NCBI GenBank assembly: GCA_934215995.1
Contig: CAKQBC010000052.1
Location: forward strand, 1-10,741
Direction of reading: 5' to 3'
Length of the DNA stretch: 10,741 nt
Source of the DNA: an uncultured Bacillus sp.
GTDB taxonomy: Bacteria > Bacillota > Bacilli > Bacillales > DSM-1321
The position numbers and the translations under genes are program-made. Below the pieces are notes generated by a model. The model saw only the letters and a list, made by a program, of their open reading frames with translations. It was not told where the DNA came from and searched no databases. Below, piece by piece: positions 1 to 9,795 of the stretch. Each line of letters opens with the position of its first letter. The stretch's first letter is position 1.

Positions 1-977
1 AATGTTGTTACGTAACAGAAAAGACCATTTTCCTTGTCGTCCTGCCTGTTTCTCATAATTATCCGATGAGTTCCCCGGGAATATTAGGAGTCCTTTATGC
101 TGGAGGTAAAATCGTTTTAAGTCCTTCGCCTAGTCCGGATGTTGCTTTCCCGCTTATTGAAAAGCACCGTGTGACAATGGTACCGCTTGTTCCGTCCCTT
201 GCCCTGCATTGGCTGGATGTGAAGCCGAATCATACGGATGATTTATCGAGCCTGGAAGTCATGCTTGTCGGCGGCTCGAAATTCAGTGCTGAAGCAGCGA
301 AACGTGTGCGTCCTGTATTTGATTGTCAACTGCAGCAAGTATTCGGGATGGCTGAAGGATTGGTGAATTATACTCGCCTCGATGATCCGTATGAAACGAG
401 GATCTATACACAGGGAAGGCCGATGTCTCCGTATGATGAAGTCAGGGTGGTTGATGAAGAAGACAATGACTTGCCGCCAGGGCAACCCGGCCATCTGCTG
501 ACAAGGGGCCCCTATACGATCCAAGGATACTATAAATCTCCTGAACATAATGCGAAAGCGTTCACGAAGGATGGTTTTTACAGGACGGGCGATATCGTTT
601 CGGTGAACGCGCAGGGCTATTTGACTGTTGAAGGGCGCGATAAAGACCAGATCAACCGCGGCGGTGAGAAGGTTGCCGCCGAAGAAGTGGAGAATCATTT
701 ACTGGCACATGAGGCTGTGCATGATGCTGCTATCGTGGCGAAGCCGGATTATTATTTAGGGGAAAAAAGCTGCGCATTTGTCATCCTGCGCGATGAATTG
801 GCAGGGGCGAAACAGGAATTGAAACGGTTTCTGAAAAACCGGGGATTGGCCACATATAAGATTCCGGATGATTTCATATTCGTTGACCGTTTCCCAATGA
901 CCCATATTGGAAAAGTGTCTAAAAAAGATTTGCGCCGGATGTTGGCGGGAGATCTGGAATTACAAAAAACAAATTGA
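1..977 (+). CDS. dhbE: 2,3-dihydroxybenzoate-AMP ligase, 5'-truncated by window edge
   Basis: Activates 2,3-dihydroxybenzoate with ATP and transfers it to the phosphopantetheine arm of an aryl carrier protein, the first step of catecholate siderophore assembly in the cytoplasm. The open frame runs in from the left edge (first full codon at 3). The ATG at 66 is internal, because family-typical residues (LPVSHNYP) precede it. About 324 codons remain of a family length near 540, so roughly the first 215 residues are missing. Visible motifs are the HNYP substrate-pocket motif (54-65), FGMAEG (348-359), YRTGD (579-593), and the C-terminal GKVSKK with its catalytic Lys at 912-914. Ungapped alignment with remembered B. 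subtilis DhbE puts Asn235 at 57-59, Ser240 at 72-74 and Val337 at 363-365. Ser240 and Val337 are the residues reported to mark DHB rather than salicylate activation. The stop (TGA 975-977) lies 19 bases before the carrier protein gene. Confidence 0.95.
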   Translation, partial: CCYVTEKTIFLVVLPVSHNYPMSSPGILGVLYAGGKIVLSPSPSPDVAFPLIEKHRVTMVPLVPSLALHWLDVKPNHTDDLSSLEVMLVGGSKFSAEAAKRVRPVFDCQLQQVFGMAEGLVNYTRLDDPYETRIYTQGRPMSPYDEVRVVDEEDNDLPPGQPGHLLTRGPYTIQGYYKSPEHNAKAFTKDGFYRTGDIVSVNAQGYLTVEGRDKDQINRGGEKVAAEEVENHLLAHEAVHDAAIVAKPDYYLGEKSCAFVILRDELAGAKQELKRFLKNRGLATYKIPDDFIFVDRFPMTHIGKVSKKDLRRMLAGDLELQKTN

Positions 978-980
978 TGG

Positions 981-987
981 AAAGAGG
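981..987 (+). promoter_or_regulatory. Ribosome binding site for the aryl carrier protein
   Basis: AAAGAGG lies 9 bases before the ATG at 997. It decides the start: an in-frame ATG at 907 exists, but it lies inside the ligase gene and would add 30 residues translated from ligase coding sequence. Confidence 0.75.
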
Positions 988-996
988 TTTGGTTCA

Positions 997-1227
997 ATGA
1001 CTAAAGAACAGCTGCAAGCCATTTTGTCCCCATATTTGGATGAAGAGGCGGAGGAATTGGCGCTGGATGACGATTTGACGGAGGCAGGGCTTGATTCGAT
1101 TGCCTTCATGTCGATTACTGCAGAGCTGCGGGCCAAAAATAGTATGGTTACATTCATGGATTTGGCAGAAGAGCCGACGATGGAGGCATGGCTGCGGAAA
1201 TTCCATGAAAAAGTGGCCGTACAATAA
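997..1227 (+). CDS. Stand-alone aryl carrier protein (ArCP)
   Basis: A 76-residue acidic carrier protein that should hold the 2,3-dihydroxybenzoyl group as a thioester between the ligase upstream and NRPS module 1 downstream. The attachment motif GLDSI puts the phosphopantetheine serine at residue 34 (codon 1096-1098). The C-terminal half (TFMDLAEEPTMEAW) is typical of siderophore ArCPs. Ungapped alignment from the serine to the ArCP end of E. coli EntB matches Met38, Phe53 and Ala57 to EntB Met249, Phe264 and Ala268, residues known to contact EntF. In B. subtilis and E. coli this domain is fused behind an isochorismatase (DhbB, EntB). Here no isochorismatase domain is present and only 19 bases separate the gene from the ligase. 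The gene occupies the slot where dhbB sits in dhbACEBF. The start is set by the RBS at 981-987. Confidence 0.9.
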   Translation: MTKEQLQAILSPYLDEEAEELALDDDLTEAGLDSIAFMSITAELRAKNSMVTFMDLAEEPTMEAWLRKFHEKVAVQ

Positions 1228-1242
1228 GGAGAGTGGGAGCGT

Positions 1243-4200
1243 ATGAATCAGTATCCTCTAACAGGTGCCGCATCAGGAATTTGGTATGCCCATCATATGA
1301 CGGGTAGCTCTCTGTACAATACGGCAGAGTGCGTCCGTATCAAGGGGGAAATCAATATCCAATTGCTGCTGCGGTCAGTGAATGAAACGATCATGTGTGC
1401 AGAAGGATTACATATCGAATGCTTTGAAAATCAAGGGCAAATCCGGCACCGTGTAAAAGAGAATATATCTTTCCGGTGCGAATATGAGCCGAACATAAGC
1501 GGAAAAGGAATGAGTAGGTTAATAGATGAGGATGTAGCCTCCGTTTTATCGCTGCAGCAGGATGATCTAGTGCGCGCCATTCTTTTTTCCGTGCCGGGGG
1601 ACGGGCATTATTTGTATGTGCGAATCCATCATCTGGTCAGCGATGCGTTCAGTTTCGGGCTAATTTATCGCGATTTGGCTGCACGGTATCGGGCCTATGC
1701 AGAAAATAAGCCGTACAATCATTCATTTGGCGATTATGCAGATGTCATGGAAGAAGAGCGGCAATATACAACAACGAAAGTCTACGAGAATGACCGGGCA
1801 TTTTGGCTGGATAAGCTGGATGGCGCAGAAGCTGTATCGTTAACGGGCCGGGCTGTCTCGGATTTTGGTGATTGCATAGTCGAGCGTTCGCCCATCGGCC
1901 AGGAATTGTGGATGAATATACAGGAGACGGCAAAACAGCTGAAGGTGAATGCCCAGCAGCTGTTCACGGCGGCTGTTGCTCTTTATACAGAGAGGCTTAC
2001 CTCTTCCGGGACGGTTATTTTAAATATCCCGATGATGGGACGGATCGGGACAAAAGCGGTGAATGTACCTTGTACAAGGGTGAACATGATTCCGCTTCGC
2101 ATTGAGGTAAACGATGAAGATACTTTTGCATCGATATGCCGGCGGGTGAAGCTGGAAATGAAGGAAGCGGCGAAGCACCAATTCTACCGGCATGAACAGT
2201 TGCGGCGTGACCTGAACCTGGCCTCGGATGAATTGCTGTACGGCCCGCAAGTCAATTTTATGCCCTTCTATGAAGAGCTCGACTTTGGCACTGCCATCGG
2301 GCACATAGAAAAAGTGGCAACCGGTCCTGTTGAAGATATTGCGTTCAATATATATGGATCTGAGGAAGGCATACAGCTGGATCTGGCTGCAAACAGCCTT
2401 TGCTATAGCGTTCAAGAGGTGAAAGGGCATGCAGCCAGGTTCCGGCTTTTCCTGAAAGAGCTGTTGGCTGCCGGTGAAACAGAAATATACAAAGTGCCTG
2501 TCATTTCGGGAGAAGAGCGGGATAGGCAGCTGGCAGACTGGAATAATTATGAAAAGTCTGACCGGGGAAGTACGGTTTATGAGCTGTTTGAGCTGCAGGC
2601 GAGGAAGACGCCGGACAAGATAGCGATTGAAATGGGAAACCAATCGATTACATACAAGCAGCTTGAACTGGCTGCGGAAAGGATTGCGCTAACATTAGCC
2701 AAAAATGACGTTAAAGCCGAAGCGTACGTCGGCATATGTATGGAACGTTCTATTGAGATGGTTGCCTCGATGCTGGCTGCCATGAAGATAGGAGCTGCCT
2801 ATATTCCGCTTGATCCCGATTATCCTGCGGAAAGGCTCGATTATATGCTTTCAGATGCCGAGCCGGCTGCCGTGCTTGTGAATATGGTGCCGGTTCCGTT
2901 TACGAATCCTCTAAAAGTGATTCATGTCGATGAAGCGCATGGTGTAGAAGGGGAACAGATAACGAAGCCTAATATGGGACAGGCAGCCTATATGATTTAT
3001 ACTTCCGGCTCAACAGGCAATCCAAAAGGTGTAGTCGTCGAAATGCCTCAATTGGTGAACTTCCTGCAGGCGATGGAGCAGTCATTTGATTTTCGGGATA
3101 ATCACCGTCTGCTGGCGGTTACGACAATATGCTTTGATATTTCCGCTTTGGAATTGTATTTGCCGTTGTTGTCTGGTTCTTCTGTCATTCTGGCTTCAAA
3201 ACAGCAGGTCCGGGATCCTGTGGAGCTCTCCGGAATTCTGGCTGACAAGCAAATTACGATCATGCAGGCAACGCCGACCGTTTGGCAAATGCTCGTGAAA
3301 TACGCGCCGCATGCACTCAATGGCTTGATTGCTTTGACAGGAGGGGAAGCATTGCCGCTCAGTCTGGCAGAAGCCCTCGATAAGGCGGGTGCCCGGGTCC
3401 ACAACATGTATGGCCCTACCGAGACGACTATTTGGTCTGCGACCATGCCGATCGGACAGCCGATGCGGAATTTGCCTCCTTTAGGGAAGCCGATTTTGGA
3501 TACCCGATTATACGTCTTGGATAAAAGGCTTCAGTTTCTGCCGCCTGGTGTTGCCGGTGAACTGTATATTGCCGGAGAAGGCGTGGCGAGGGGGTATCAT
3601 GGAAGGAGGGCGATGACTGCAAGCCGTTTTGTCGCCAATCCTTTTGGGGAACCCGGCAGCCGCATGTACCGTACTGGCGACCTGGTGAGATGGAATGATG
3701 ATGGCACACTGCAATACATCAGCAGGGCTGACCATCAGATTAAAATTCGCGGTTTCCGTATCGAAACGGGTGAGATAGAAGCAAAACTTGAGGCAATGCC
3801 AGGGGTGGAGCAGGCAGTCGTGCTGGTGAGGGAAGATCATCCCGGAGACAAAAGGATCATTGCTTATGCGGTAGCTTCAGCAAATGAAGAACAGCTGCTG
3901 GCACTGGCAAGAAAACAGCTTCCTGATTATATGGTCCCGTCCTGCATTATCTTCCTGGACAGCATGCCTTTGACAAACAACGGGAAGATCGACAGAAAGC
4001 AGCTTCCTAAACCGCAGGCTGGCAAAGCGGAGAAAAAAGCGCCCGGAAACGAAATTGAACAAAAGCTATGCCGATTATTTGAAGAAGTGCTCGGTGTCCC
4101 TGCAGGGATCGATGAAGATTTCTTCCGGCTCGGCGGCCATTCGATATTGGCTACACAACTGCTTTTGAAAATTCGCGCCGAGTTCCAGATAGAAATGTCG

Positions 4201-4257
4201 ATAGCGGCTATTTTTTCTCATCCCACTGTCGAAACATTGGCACCGTTTGTGCGTGAT
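1243..4257 (+). other. NRPS module 1: C1-A1-T1, predicted glycine
   Basis: C1 carries HHLVSDA at residues 129-135, the acyl-accepting condensation motif with Ala in place of the last Gly. A1 has the ATP-binding loop [11 protein letters not shown] at 586-596. Its specificity residues read D632, I633, L636, Q675, L698, G700, M722, I730, W731, K915. That is one change (Met for Leu at code position 322) from the glycine code I recall for B. subtilis DhbF. The A8 region reads SRADHQ and RIETGEIE, where GRxDHQ and RIELGEIE are usual (Ser827, Thr842). The T1 serine is Ser967. Substrate call: glycine, fairly secure from the code and DhbF colinearity. Confidence 0.85.
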
Positions 4258-7200
4258 GCAAAGCGAGCGGCTTCTCATGCCCCGGCAGCCAGCCGAACTG
4301 GCAGCCTGCCGCTTTCGGACCATCAGCGGAGCTTATGGTTTATCCATCAACTGGAAGGTCCGGCTGCTACATATAATATTCCGTTGGTTTACAGGTTTAA
4401 AAGCAAGCTGAACATGGAAAGGTTTATGCAGGCTGTCCAGCTAGTTGCAAGGAGGCACAGTATTTTACGTACACGATATCCGTCAAAGGATGGCATTCCT
4501 TATCAGGTAATAATCGATGAACCAGCTGCTATCGATGTACTGTATGCGGATAAGGATCGGGAACAGCAACTGATTCATGAGGCCGCCTGTTATCCGTTTA
4601 ACCTTGAACAAGAAGCCGGGCTGAAAGTAACGATCATCAATGACCTGATTGCTGTGGTCACGATGCATCATATCAGTTCGGATGGATGGTCTTTATCGGC
4701 TTTCACGGAAGATTTGGAGAAGGCGTATCATACCGGTGAATTGCCATCGCTCGACTATCAATATGGGGATTTTGCTCTTTGGCAATTGAATCAATCGGGG
4801 TCCGGGGACTTGGTCAAGAGAGAGCTAGCCTATTGGACGGAACAGCTAAAAGGGCTACCGGAAGAAATTGAACTGCTGCGTGACCGGAGAAGGCAGCATT
4901 CTGTACAGGCAGAAGCAGGTTCATTTCTCTTCCGGATTAATCCTGAATTGCATAGCCGGCTCAAGGGGCTTGCAAACAGGGAACATGCGACGCTTTACAT
5001 GGTCCTGCAGGCTGCTTTTGCGGCTCTTGCGACAAAGCTTGGGGCCGGAGAGGACATTGTTGTCGGGAGCCCTATTGCAGGACGCGAGAAAGAGGAACTG
5101 TTTGGCTTGATCGGCATGTTCATCAATACGGTGGTCATGAGGACGGATACGAGCGGAAATCCGGCATTTTCAGAAATTCTTCGAAGGGTGAAAAAGACGA
5201 GTATAGAAGCATTTGAGCATCAGCACCTTCCTCTGGACAGGATTGTCGAACAGCTGAATCCGCCGCGGATGGCATCGCGGCATCCCCTGTTCCAAATCAT
5301 GTTTGCTCTGCAAAACACGCCGCAGCCAGAGCTTTCGCTCGATGGCAATGAAGCCGATATTTCCCTGTATCCTGTAGGAAATGCGAAATTTGACCTGAGC
5401 ATTGAAATGCGTGAGTTATTCAGAGACGGCATTGAGGACGGCATTGAAACAATTGTTCAATACCGCACGGATTTATATGACGAAAGCACGGTCAAATCCT
5501 TAATGGAGCGTTTTGGGAAGGTTTTGGGCCAGGCAATGGCGAATCCGTCGATAGAGGAATTGGACATCATCACGGAGGAAGAACGTGAAAAAGCAATCTA
5601 CGGTTGGAATGAGAGGAATGTTCATACAGATCCTGCGACGATTGTCAGCCTGTTTGAAGCGAAGGTGCGGCAATTTCCGGACAGAAAGGCGCTCTCTTAT
5701 GCAGGGGAATCATTGACATATGGACAGCTGAATGCCAACGCGAACCGGCTTGCCCGGCATTTAATCAAAAAAGGCTTGCGGCCGGAATCGTATGCAGCAC
5801 TTTTGATGCCAAGGTCTATGCCAATGGTGATCAGCATTTTGGCTGTCCTGAAGACAGGCGCCGCCTATGTCCCGATCGATCCGGCATATCCGAAAGAGCG
5901 TATTGATTACATCCTCGATGATGTAAAACCGGTTTGCCTTCTTACAGGAAGTGAAGAACTGCTATCAGTCCGATTTGAAGAAGAAATCATTGCCTTGGAT
6001 CGATTTTGCTTTAATGACCCCGATGGGGCGGATGTCCAGGAATCCGAACGCCTTGCTCCGCTTGACGCATACAATCCTGCTTATATCATTTATACATCAG
6101 GCTCTACCGGACGCCCAAAAGGGGTGGTTGTACCGCATCAGAATGTGGTTCGTTTACTGAACGCGACCAATCATTGGTTCGGCTTTGATGAAAAGGATGT
6201 TTGGACACTTTTCCATTCATATGCATTCGATTTCTCTGTTTGGGAAGTATGGGGAGCGCTCCTGAACGGGGGTGAGCTGGTCGTTGTTCCGTATGAAGTG
6301 AGCCGCTCACCGAAGGATTTCCTACAGCTTCTTGTTGATGCCAAAGTGACCGTATTGAACCAGACACCTACCGCCTTTTATCAATTGATGCAGGCTGACC
6401 GGGAAAATAGCGGGCTGGGCAGCCATTTGCGGCTGCGTTATGTCATCTATGGGGGAGAGGCTCTGGACTTGCCCCGCCTGCAGGACTGGTACAGCAGGCA
6501 TGAAGAAAAATCGCCTTTGCTGGTCAATATGTACGGCATCACAGAAACGACAGTTCATGTAAGCTATCTGGCACTCAGAGAAGGGATGCTTGAGACGGGA
6601 ACAAGCAGCCTTGTTGGAACCGCTATACCGGATTTATCCGTCTACGTTCTTGATTCGCTATTAAGGCCGGTCCCGCCTGGCGTGATTGGTGAAATGTATG
6701 TCGCAGGCGAAGGGCTCGCGCGCGGGTACCACGGTCGAATGGCTTTGACTGCTGAGCGTTTTATCGCCAATCCCTTCAGTCCGGCGGGAAGCAGGATGTA
6801 CCGGACCGGTGACTTGGCAAGGTGGACGAAGGATGGTGTGCTGGATTATGTTGGGCGCATTGATCACCAAGTGAAAATCCGCGGTTTCCGTATTGAGTTA
6901 GGTGAAGTTGAGCATGTGCTACTGAAGCATCCGGCAGTGGCGCAGGCAGCGGTCATTGCCCGTGAGGAAAATCCGGCCGATATTCGTTTGGCGGCGTATA
7001 TTGTTGCTGAAAAGGGAAAAGAGGCTGATATACAGGAGATTCGCCGGATTGCAAGCCTTGACTTGCCTGACTACATGGTGCCGTCCACGTTTACCTGTAT
7101 GGAAGAAATGCCGCTTACGACAAACGGCAAACTGGATACGAAAAGCTTGCCGAAGCCGGAAATCTTCATTGATCAGTCTGCGCTTCCGCAAACGCCTCAA

Positions 7201-8220
7201 GAGGAATTGCTTTGTGAGATATTCAGCGATGTCCTGAATGTGCCTCAAATCGGGACGAACGACAGCTTTTTTGAATACGGCGGCCATTCGCTGCTTGCTG
7301 TCCAATTAATCGGCCGGATAAAAGAAGCGTTCGGCAAGGAACTGACGATCGGCCATTTATTTGAGGCCCCGACCGTAACGGGAGTGGCTAATCAGCTCCA
7401 AAACGACAGGCAGCCATCGGCACTTGACGTTTTGCTCCCGCTTAGAACCGGTTCTGAAAATCCGCTCTTCTGTGTGCATCCGGCAGGAGGATTAAGCTGG
7501 TGTTACGCAGGGCTGTTAAAGTCATTGCCGCCCGGCTGTGCTCTGTATGGCTTGCAGGCAGCAGGGATCGCCCGTCAGGAAAGCCTGCCTAAGACACTGG
7601 AACAGATGGCAGCGGGATACATTGATGCTATAAGGAGCATGCAGCCCCAAGGCCCGTATCGCCTATTAGGCTGGTCACTCGGGGGGAATGTTGCCCATGA
7701 GATGGCTGTCCAGTTGGAAAGGATGGGGGAGAAAGTAGAAGTGCTGGCCATTATGGATGCTTATCCGTTCCATTTCTCACCGCCGTATGAAGTGAGTGAA
7801 GACCAGGAAGCTTTGGTTGCATTGCTGGCTTTGGCGGGCTATGAGCCGGAGATGGATGCCGCACTTACGCAGGAAACCGTAATAGAGCAGCTGGGAAAAG
7901 AGGGGAGTGCGATCGCTTCCCTTCCAGAGGATACGATCCTGCGGCTTAAAGATGTGTATAAAAATTCCATCAGGCTTCTGAAGGAGCATCAGGCAGGGAA
8001 GTACGGTGGGAATATGGTGTTCTTCCGTTCAACGATCGTTCCTGACTGGATACCGGTTACTGATGCCGAAGCTTGGGCGCCATATGTCGCCGGCTCGATA
8101 ATAAGCCATGATATCGAGAGCCGCCATAAAGATATGTGCAGGCCGGAGCCTCTTTCGCAAATTGGTTCGGCACTGTGCGGGCTGCTGGCGGCTAAAAAGG
8201 AGGATGAACAATATGCTTAA
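1243..8220 (+). CDS. dhbF: Two-module siderophore NRPS, C-A(Gly)-T-C-A(Thr)-T-TE
   Basis: A 2325-residue cytoplasmic non-ribosomal peptide synthetase, close to the ~2378 residues of B. subtilis DhbF. Domains in order with approximate residues: C1 1-430, A1 443-925, T1 932-1003, C2 1022-1450, A2 1465-1965, T2 1985-2053, TE 2073-2316. It should condense carrier-bound dihydroxybenzoate with glycine and then threonine, and cyclotrimerise the product. Carrier serines are Ser967 and Ser2016, both in GGHS. There is no epimerisation or methylation domain. The ATG at 1243 follows AAGGAGAG (1226-1233), which overlaps the stop of the carrier gene. The first residues ([11 protein letters not shown]) match the usual start of DhbF. 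The frame is unbroken. The 3' end contains the RBS and first 8 bases of the MbtH gene. Expression is expected to be iron-repressed through Fur, but the control region is outside the window. Confidence 0.96.
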   Translation: MNQYPLTGAASGIWYAHHMTGSSLYNTAECVRIKGEINIQLLLRSVNETIMCAEGLHIECFENQGQIRHRVKENISFRCEYEPNISGKGMSRLIDEDVASVLSLQQDDLVRAILFSVPGDGHYLYVRIHHLVSDAFSFGLIYRDLAARYRAYAENKPYNHSFGDYADVMEEERQYTTTKVYENDRAFWLDKLDGAEAVSLTGRAVSDFGDCIVERSPIGQELWMNIQETAKQLKVNAQQLFTAAVALYTERLTSSGTVILNIPMMGRIGTKAVNVPCTRVNMIPLRIEVNDEDTFASICRRVKLEMKEAAKHQFYRHEQLRRDLNLASDELLYGPQVNFMPFYEELDFGTAIGHIEKVATGPVEDIAFNIYGSEEGIQLDLAANSLCYSVQEVKGHAARFRLFLKELLAAGETEIYKVPVISGEERDRQLADWNNYEKSDRGSTVYELFELQARKTPDKIAIEMGNQSITYKQLELAAERIALTLAKNDVKAEAYVGICMERSIEMVASMLAAMKIGAAYIPLDPDYPAERLDYMLSDAEPAAVLVNMVPVPFTNPLKVIHVDEAHGVEGEQITKPNMGQAAYMIYTSGSTGNPKGVVVEMPQLVNFLQAMEQSFDFRDNHRLLAVTTICFDISALELYLPLLSGSSVILASKQQVRDPVELSGILADKQITIMQATPTVWQMLVKYAPHALNGLIALTGGEALPLSLAEALDKAGARVHNMYGPTETTIWSATMPIGQPMRNLPPLGKPILDTRLYVLDKRLQFLPPGVAGELYIAGEGVARGYHGRRAMTASRFVANPFGEPGSRMYRTGDLVRWNDDGTLQYISRADHQIKIRGFRIETGEIEAKLEAMPGVEQAVVLVREDHPGDKRIIAYAVASANEEQLLALARKQLPDYMVPSCIIFLDSMPLTNNGKIDRKQLPKPQAGKAEKKAPGNEIEQKLCRLFEEVLGVPAGIDEDFFRLGGHSILATQLLLKIRAEFQIEMSIAAIFSHPTVETLAPFVRDAKRAASHAPAASRTGSLPLSDHQRSLWFIHQLEGPAATYNIPLVYRFKSKLNMERFMQAVQLVARRHSILRTRYPSKDGIPYQVIIDEPAAIDVLYADKDREQQLIHEAACYPFNLEQEAGLKVTIINDLIAVVTMHHISSDGWSLSAFTEDLEKAYHTGELPSLDYQYGDFALWQLNQSGSGDLVKRELAYWTEQLKGLPEEIELLRDRRRQHSVQAEAGSFLFRINPELHSRLKGLANREHATLYMVLQAAFAALATKLGAGEDIVVGSPIAGREKEELFGLIGMFINTVVMRTDTSGNPAFSEILRRVKKTSIEAFEHQHLPLDRIVEQLNPPRMASRHPLFQIMFALQNTPQPELSLDGNEADISLYPVGNAKFDLSIEMRELFRDGIEDGIETIVQYRTDLYDESTVKSLMERFGKVLGQAMANPSIEELDIITEEEREKAIYGWNERNVHTDPATIVSLFEAKVRQFPDRKALSYAGESLTYGQLNANANRLARHLIKKGLRPESYAALLMPRSMPMVISILAVLKTGAAYVPIDPAYPKERIDYILDDVKPVCLLTGSEELLSVRFEEEIIALDRFCFNDPDGADVQESERLAPLDAYNPAYIIYTSGSTGRPKGVVVPHQNVVRLLNATNHWFGFDEKDVWTLFHSYAFDFSVWEVWGALLNGGELVVVPYEVSRSPKDFLQLLVDAKVTVLNQTPTAFYQLMQADRENSGLGSHLRLRYVIYGGEALDLPRLQDWYSRHEEKSPLLVNMYGITETTVHVSYLALREGMLETGTSSLVGTAIPDLSVYVLDSLLRPVPPGVIGEMYVAGEGLARGYHGRMALTAERFIANPFSPAGSRMYRTGDLARWTKDGVLDYVGRIDHQVKIRGFRIELGEVEHVLLKHPAVAQAAVIAREENPADIRLAAYIVAEKGKEADIQEIRRIASLDLPDYMVPSTFTCMEEMPLTTNGKLDTKSLPKPEIFIDQSALPQTPQEELLCEIFSDVLNVPQIGTNDSFFEYGGHSLLAVQLIGRIKEAFGKELTIGHLFEAPTVTGVANQLQNDRQPSALDVLLPLRTGSENPLFCVHPAGGLSWCYAGLLKSLPPGCALYGLQAAGIARQESLPKTLEQMAAGYIDAIRSMQPQGPYRLLGWSLGGNVAHEMAVQLERMGEKVEVLAIMDAYPFHFSPPYEVSEDQEALVALLALAGYEPEMDAALTQETVIEQLGKEGSAIASLPEDTILRLKDVYKNSIRLLKEHQAGKYGGNMVFFRSTIVPDWIPVTDAEAWAPYVAGSIISHDIESRHKDMCRPEPLSQIGSALCGLLAAKKEDEQYA
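4306..7401 (+). other. NRPS module 2: C2-A2-T2, predicted threonine
   Basis: C2 has a canonical HHISSDG at residues 1142-1148, preceded by the [12 protein letters not shown] entry motif. A2 has [11 protein letters not shown] at 1617-1627. The specificity residues D1663, F1664, W1667, N1706, I1735, G1737, M1763, V1771, H1772 and K1963 spell DFWNIGMVHK, the established threonine code. The A5 core reads GITETT rather than GPTETT. The A8 region is canonical (RIELGEVE). T2 carries its serine at 2016 (EYGGHSLL). Confidence 0.92.
7459..8190 (+). other. NRPS type I thioesterase domain
   Basis: Alpha/beta-hydrolase domain at residues ~2073-2316. The oxyanion loop is HPAGG (2079-2083), the nucleophile is Ser2145 in GWSLGG, the acid is Asp2172 in AIMDAYP, and the likely catalytic base is His2295 in [13 protein letters not shown]. 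The triad is therefore intact. By homology with DhbF and EntF, this domain should hold and join three DHB-Gly-Thr units through threonine side-chain esters and release a cyclic trilactone. Trimerisation is inferred and cannot be read from the sequence. Confidence 0.88.
8196..8203 (+). promoter_or_regulatory. Ribosome binding site for the MbtH-like gene, inside the NRPS gene
   Basis: AAAGGAGG, a near-perfect Shine-Dalgarno, lies 9 bases before the ATG at 8213 and within the last codons of the NRPS. It selects 8213 over the in-frame upstream ATG at 8108, which lies deep in thioesterase coding sequence. Confidence 0.85.
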
Positions 8221-8434
8221 TCCATTTGAAAACGAAAATGGCCGCTACATCGTACTGATCAATTACGAGCATCAATATTCGTTATGGCCGGAGCCAATTG
8301 ATGTCCCATCCGGGTGGTCTGTGGTATACGGGCCGGATACAAAAGCTGCCTGCGGGCAGTACATAGAGGAGAACTGGAAGGATATGCGCCCGAAGAGCCT
8401 GCGGGATAAGATGGATGGAGTATATGCGCAGTGA
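8213..8434 (+). CDS. MbtH-like protein
   Basis: A 73-residue small protein that binds NRPS adenylation domains and is often needed for their solubility and activity. The family signature is present: Asn17, Glu19, Gln21, Ser23, Trp25-Pro26, Pro32-x-Gly34-Trp35, Cys47, Tyr50, Trp55 and DMRP at 57-60. Two small departures are CGQYI where CLxYI is usual, and WKD where WTD is usual. The gene starts 8 bases inside the NRPS gene and its stop (TGA 8432-8434) overlaps the GTG of the transporter gene, so translation is probably coupled on both sides. Its likely partners are A1 and A2 of the neighbouring NRPS. It corresponds to the MbtH-type protein encoded beside dhbF in B. subtilis. Confidence 0.95.
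   Translation: MLNPFENENGRYIVLINYEHQYSLWPEPIDVPSGWSVVYGPDTKAACGQYIEENWKDMRPKSLRDKMDGVYAQ
8417..8420 (+). promoter_or_regulatory. Ribosome binding site for the MFS gene (GTG start)
   Basis: GGAG lies 10 bases before the GTG at 8431 and supports it as the start. The only nearby ATG (8424) is in a different frame. The GTG overlaps the MbtH stop in a GTGA junction. Confidence 0.6.
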
Positions 8435-9795
8435 GCAGGCAACATAAGGCCATCATCGTCTTATATGTAGTATCGATGTTCATGGTATCAATCGACAGTA
8501 CAATTGTGAATGTGATTCTTCCAGCCATTGCAAGTCAATTGGGAGTGCAGATGCATCAGACAAACGGCATCAATATCGCTTATTTCGTTAGCATAGCGGT
8601 CTGTTTGCCGGCATCAGGCTACCTGGCGAACCGGTTTGGAGTGAAAACGATGCTTCTGGCCGGAGTGGGACTGTTCACATTTGCATCCCTTTTATGCGGA
8701 ATGGCTTCTTCCCTAAGCGGCCTGATTGCTGCTAGGTCCCTCCAGGGGTTGGCGGGCGGTATCATCATCCCGGTAGGAATGGCTATGCTATTCAGGACTT
8801 TCCCGCCTGAACAGCGAAAAGTGTTAGCGGGATCACTCGTTTTGCCGATCGCCTTTGCCCCGGCGATCGGACCGCTTGCCGGGGGTATAATGTCCGAGTT
8901 CCTGTCGTGGGAGTGGTCTTTTTTCATCAATATTCCGATTGGCCTCGCTGCCTTGGCGGTTGGTTTCTTTGCAGTGAAGGAATTTGAGAAGTACCGCCCT
9001 CCATTTGATTGGAAAGGGTATGCATTAATCGGCATTGGCCTTCCTTCGGTTATGGCCTCTATGAGTCTTTCTGTTTCAATTGGGATAACGTGGCTTACTG
9101 TCCTTCCGGGGGCAGCGGGGCTGGCTTTGCTGGTGCTGTTTTACCGGTACGAATACAATGCTGAAGAACCGCTCCTTGATGTCCATCTGTACAGGGACAA
9201 CTTATTCAGATCGTTAAGCTTTGTAGCGATGTGTTCGATGGGGTCTCTCATGGGCATGCTCTATTTGTTTCCATTATTCTATCAGACTGCATACTCCGCT
9301 TCCCCCCTCGAAAGTTCGATGATTACGTTTACAGAGGCTTTGGGGTTAATGGCGGCATCCCGCCTGCTGCCGAAAACGGCGAAACGTTTCGGCATGAAGA
9401 CCGCTATCAAGGGCGGGTTGCTCGGTACAATACTGATTTTCACGTGTATCCTTATATTGGGGCCTGATTCCAATCCTTGGCTACTTCGATTCCTTATGTT
9501 TTGCGTCGGCATTTTTTTAGGCCATTCAGTGATCGGTTCGCAAGTGACAGCCTTTAATCATGTTACGAAGATGTCAATGGGGAAAGCGACTACTCTTTAC
9601 AATGTGATGAACCGTGTTGGGGCGGCTTCGGGGATCGCAGTTGCTGCAGCTATCCTGGCGGCGTCCAGTCAATTCGGCATTATGGCTTCCTACCGGTTTG
9701 CTTTTGTAGGCACGATTCTATTCCTCGCAGCCGGCGTGCTATTCGCATTACATATGAAAGAAGAGACTGAACCGGTGAAAGGGGAAGCTGCATGA
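8431..9795 (+). CDS. MFS transporter, DHA2 (14-TM) family; probable siderophore exporter
   Basis: A 454-residue inner-membrane protein with about 14 hydrophobic segments (first at residues ~7-30, last at ~421-442), as expected for proton-driven DHA2 drug/metabolite exporters of the EmrB/QacA type. Visible motifs are the TM1 motif IDSTIVNVILP (21-31), motif A GYLANRFG (63-70, with Asn67 where Asp is common), the TM4 RSLQG (102-106), and the antiporter motif C APAIGPLAGG (143-152) followed by NIPIG (167-171). The start is GTG, overlapping the MbtH stop by 4 bases, and the stop overlaps the PPTase ATG (ATGA). Its place in a siderophore operon suggests export of the finished siderophore, the role of YmfD in B. 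subtilis, where that gene lies outside the dhb operon. The substrate is inferred from context only. A general drug pump is the alternative. Confidence 0.88.
   Translation: MSRQHKAIIVLYVVSMFMVSIDSTIVNVILPAIASQLGVQMHQTNGINIAYFVSIAVCLPASGYLANRFGVKTMLLAGVGLFTFASLLCGMASSLSGLIAARSLQGLAGGIIIPVGMAMLFRTFPPEQRKVLAGSLVLPIAFAPAIGPLAGGIMSEFLSWEWSFFINIPIGLAALAVGFFAVKEFEKYRPPFDWKGYALIGIGLPSVMASMSLSVSIGITWLTVLPGAAGLALLVLFYRYEYNAEEPLLDVHLYRDNLFRSLSFVAMCSMGSLMGMLYLFPLFYQTAYSASPLESSMITFTEALGLMAASRLLPKTAKRFGMKTAIKGGLLGTILIFTCILILGPDSNPWLLRFLMFCVGIFLGHSVIGSQVTAFNHVTKMSMGKATTLYNVMNRVGAASGIAVAAAILAASSQFGIMASYRFAFVGTILFLAAGVLFALHMKEETEPVKGEAA

Noticed and set aside
66..977. ATG at 66 as the true start of the ligase gene
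   Set aside because: Codons 3-65 continue in frame with family-conserved residues (LPVSHNYP), and the N-terminal ~215 residues of the family are absent. The gene is cut by the window edge.
907..996. Longer carrier protein starting at ATG 907
   Set aside because: The extra 30 residues come from ligase coding sequence in another frame, and the RBS at 981-987 fits the ATG at 997.
977..1000. Seven-codon ORF (ATG 977 to TGA 998) whose start overlaps the ligase stop and whose stop overlaps the ArCP start
   Set aside because: The junctions look like translational coupling, but there is no RBS of its own, it is very short, and the ArCP gene has its own RBS within it. Probably coincidence.
2020..2643. 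207-codon open frame on the - strand inside the NRPS gene
   Set aside because: It has no recognisable motifs and lies wholly antisense to conserved C1/A1 coding sequence. It is a shadow of the real gene.
3580..3690. Possible recent gene conversion between A1 and A2 (both carry RGYHGR and similar flanks)
   Set aside because: The nucleotide sequences differ at many codons across the matching stretch (6715-6830), with only short identical runs. The likeness is better explained by ordinary family conservation.
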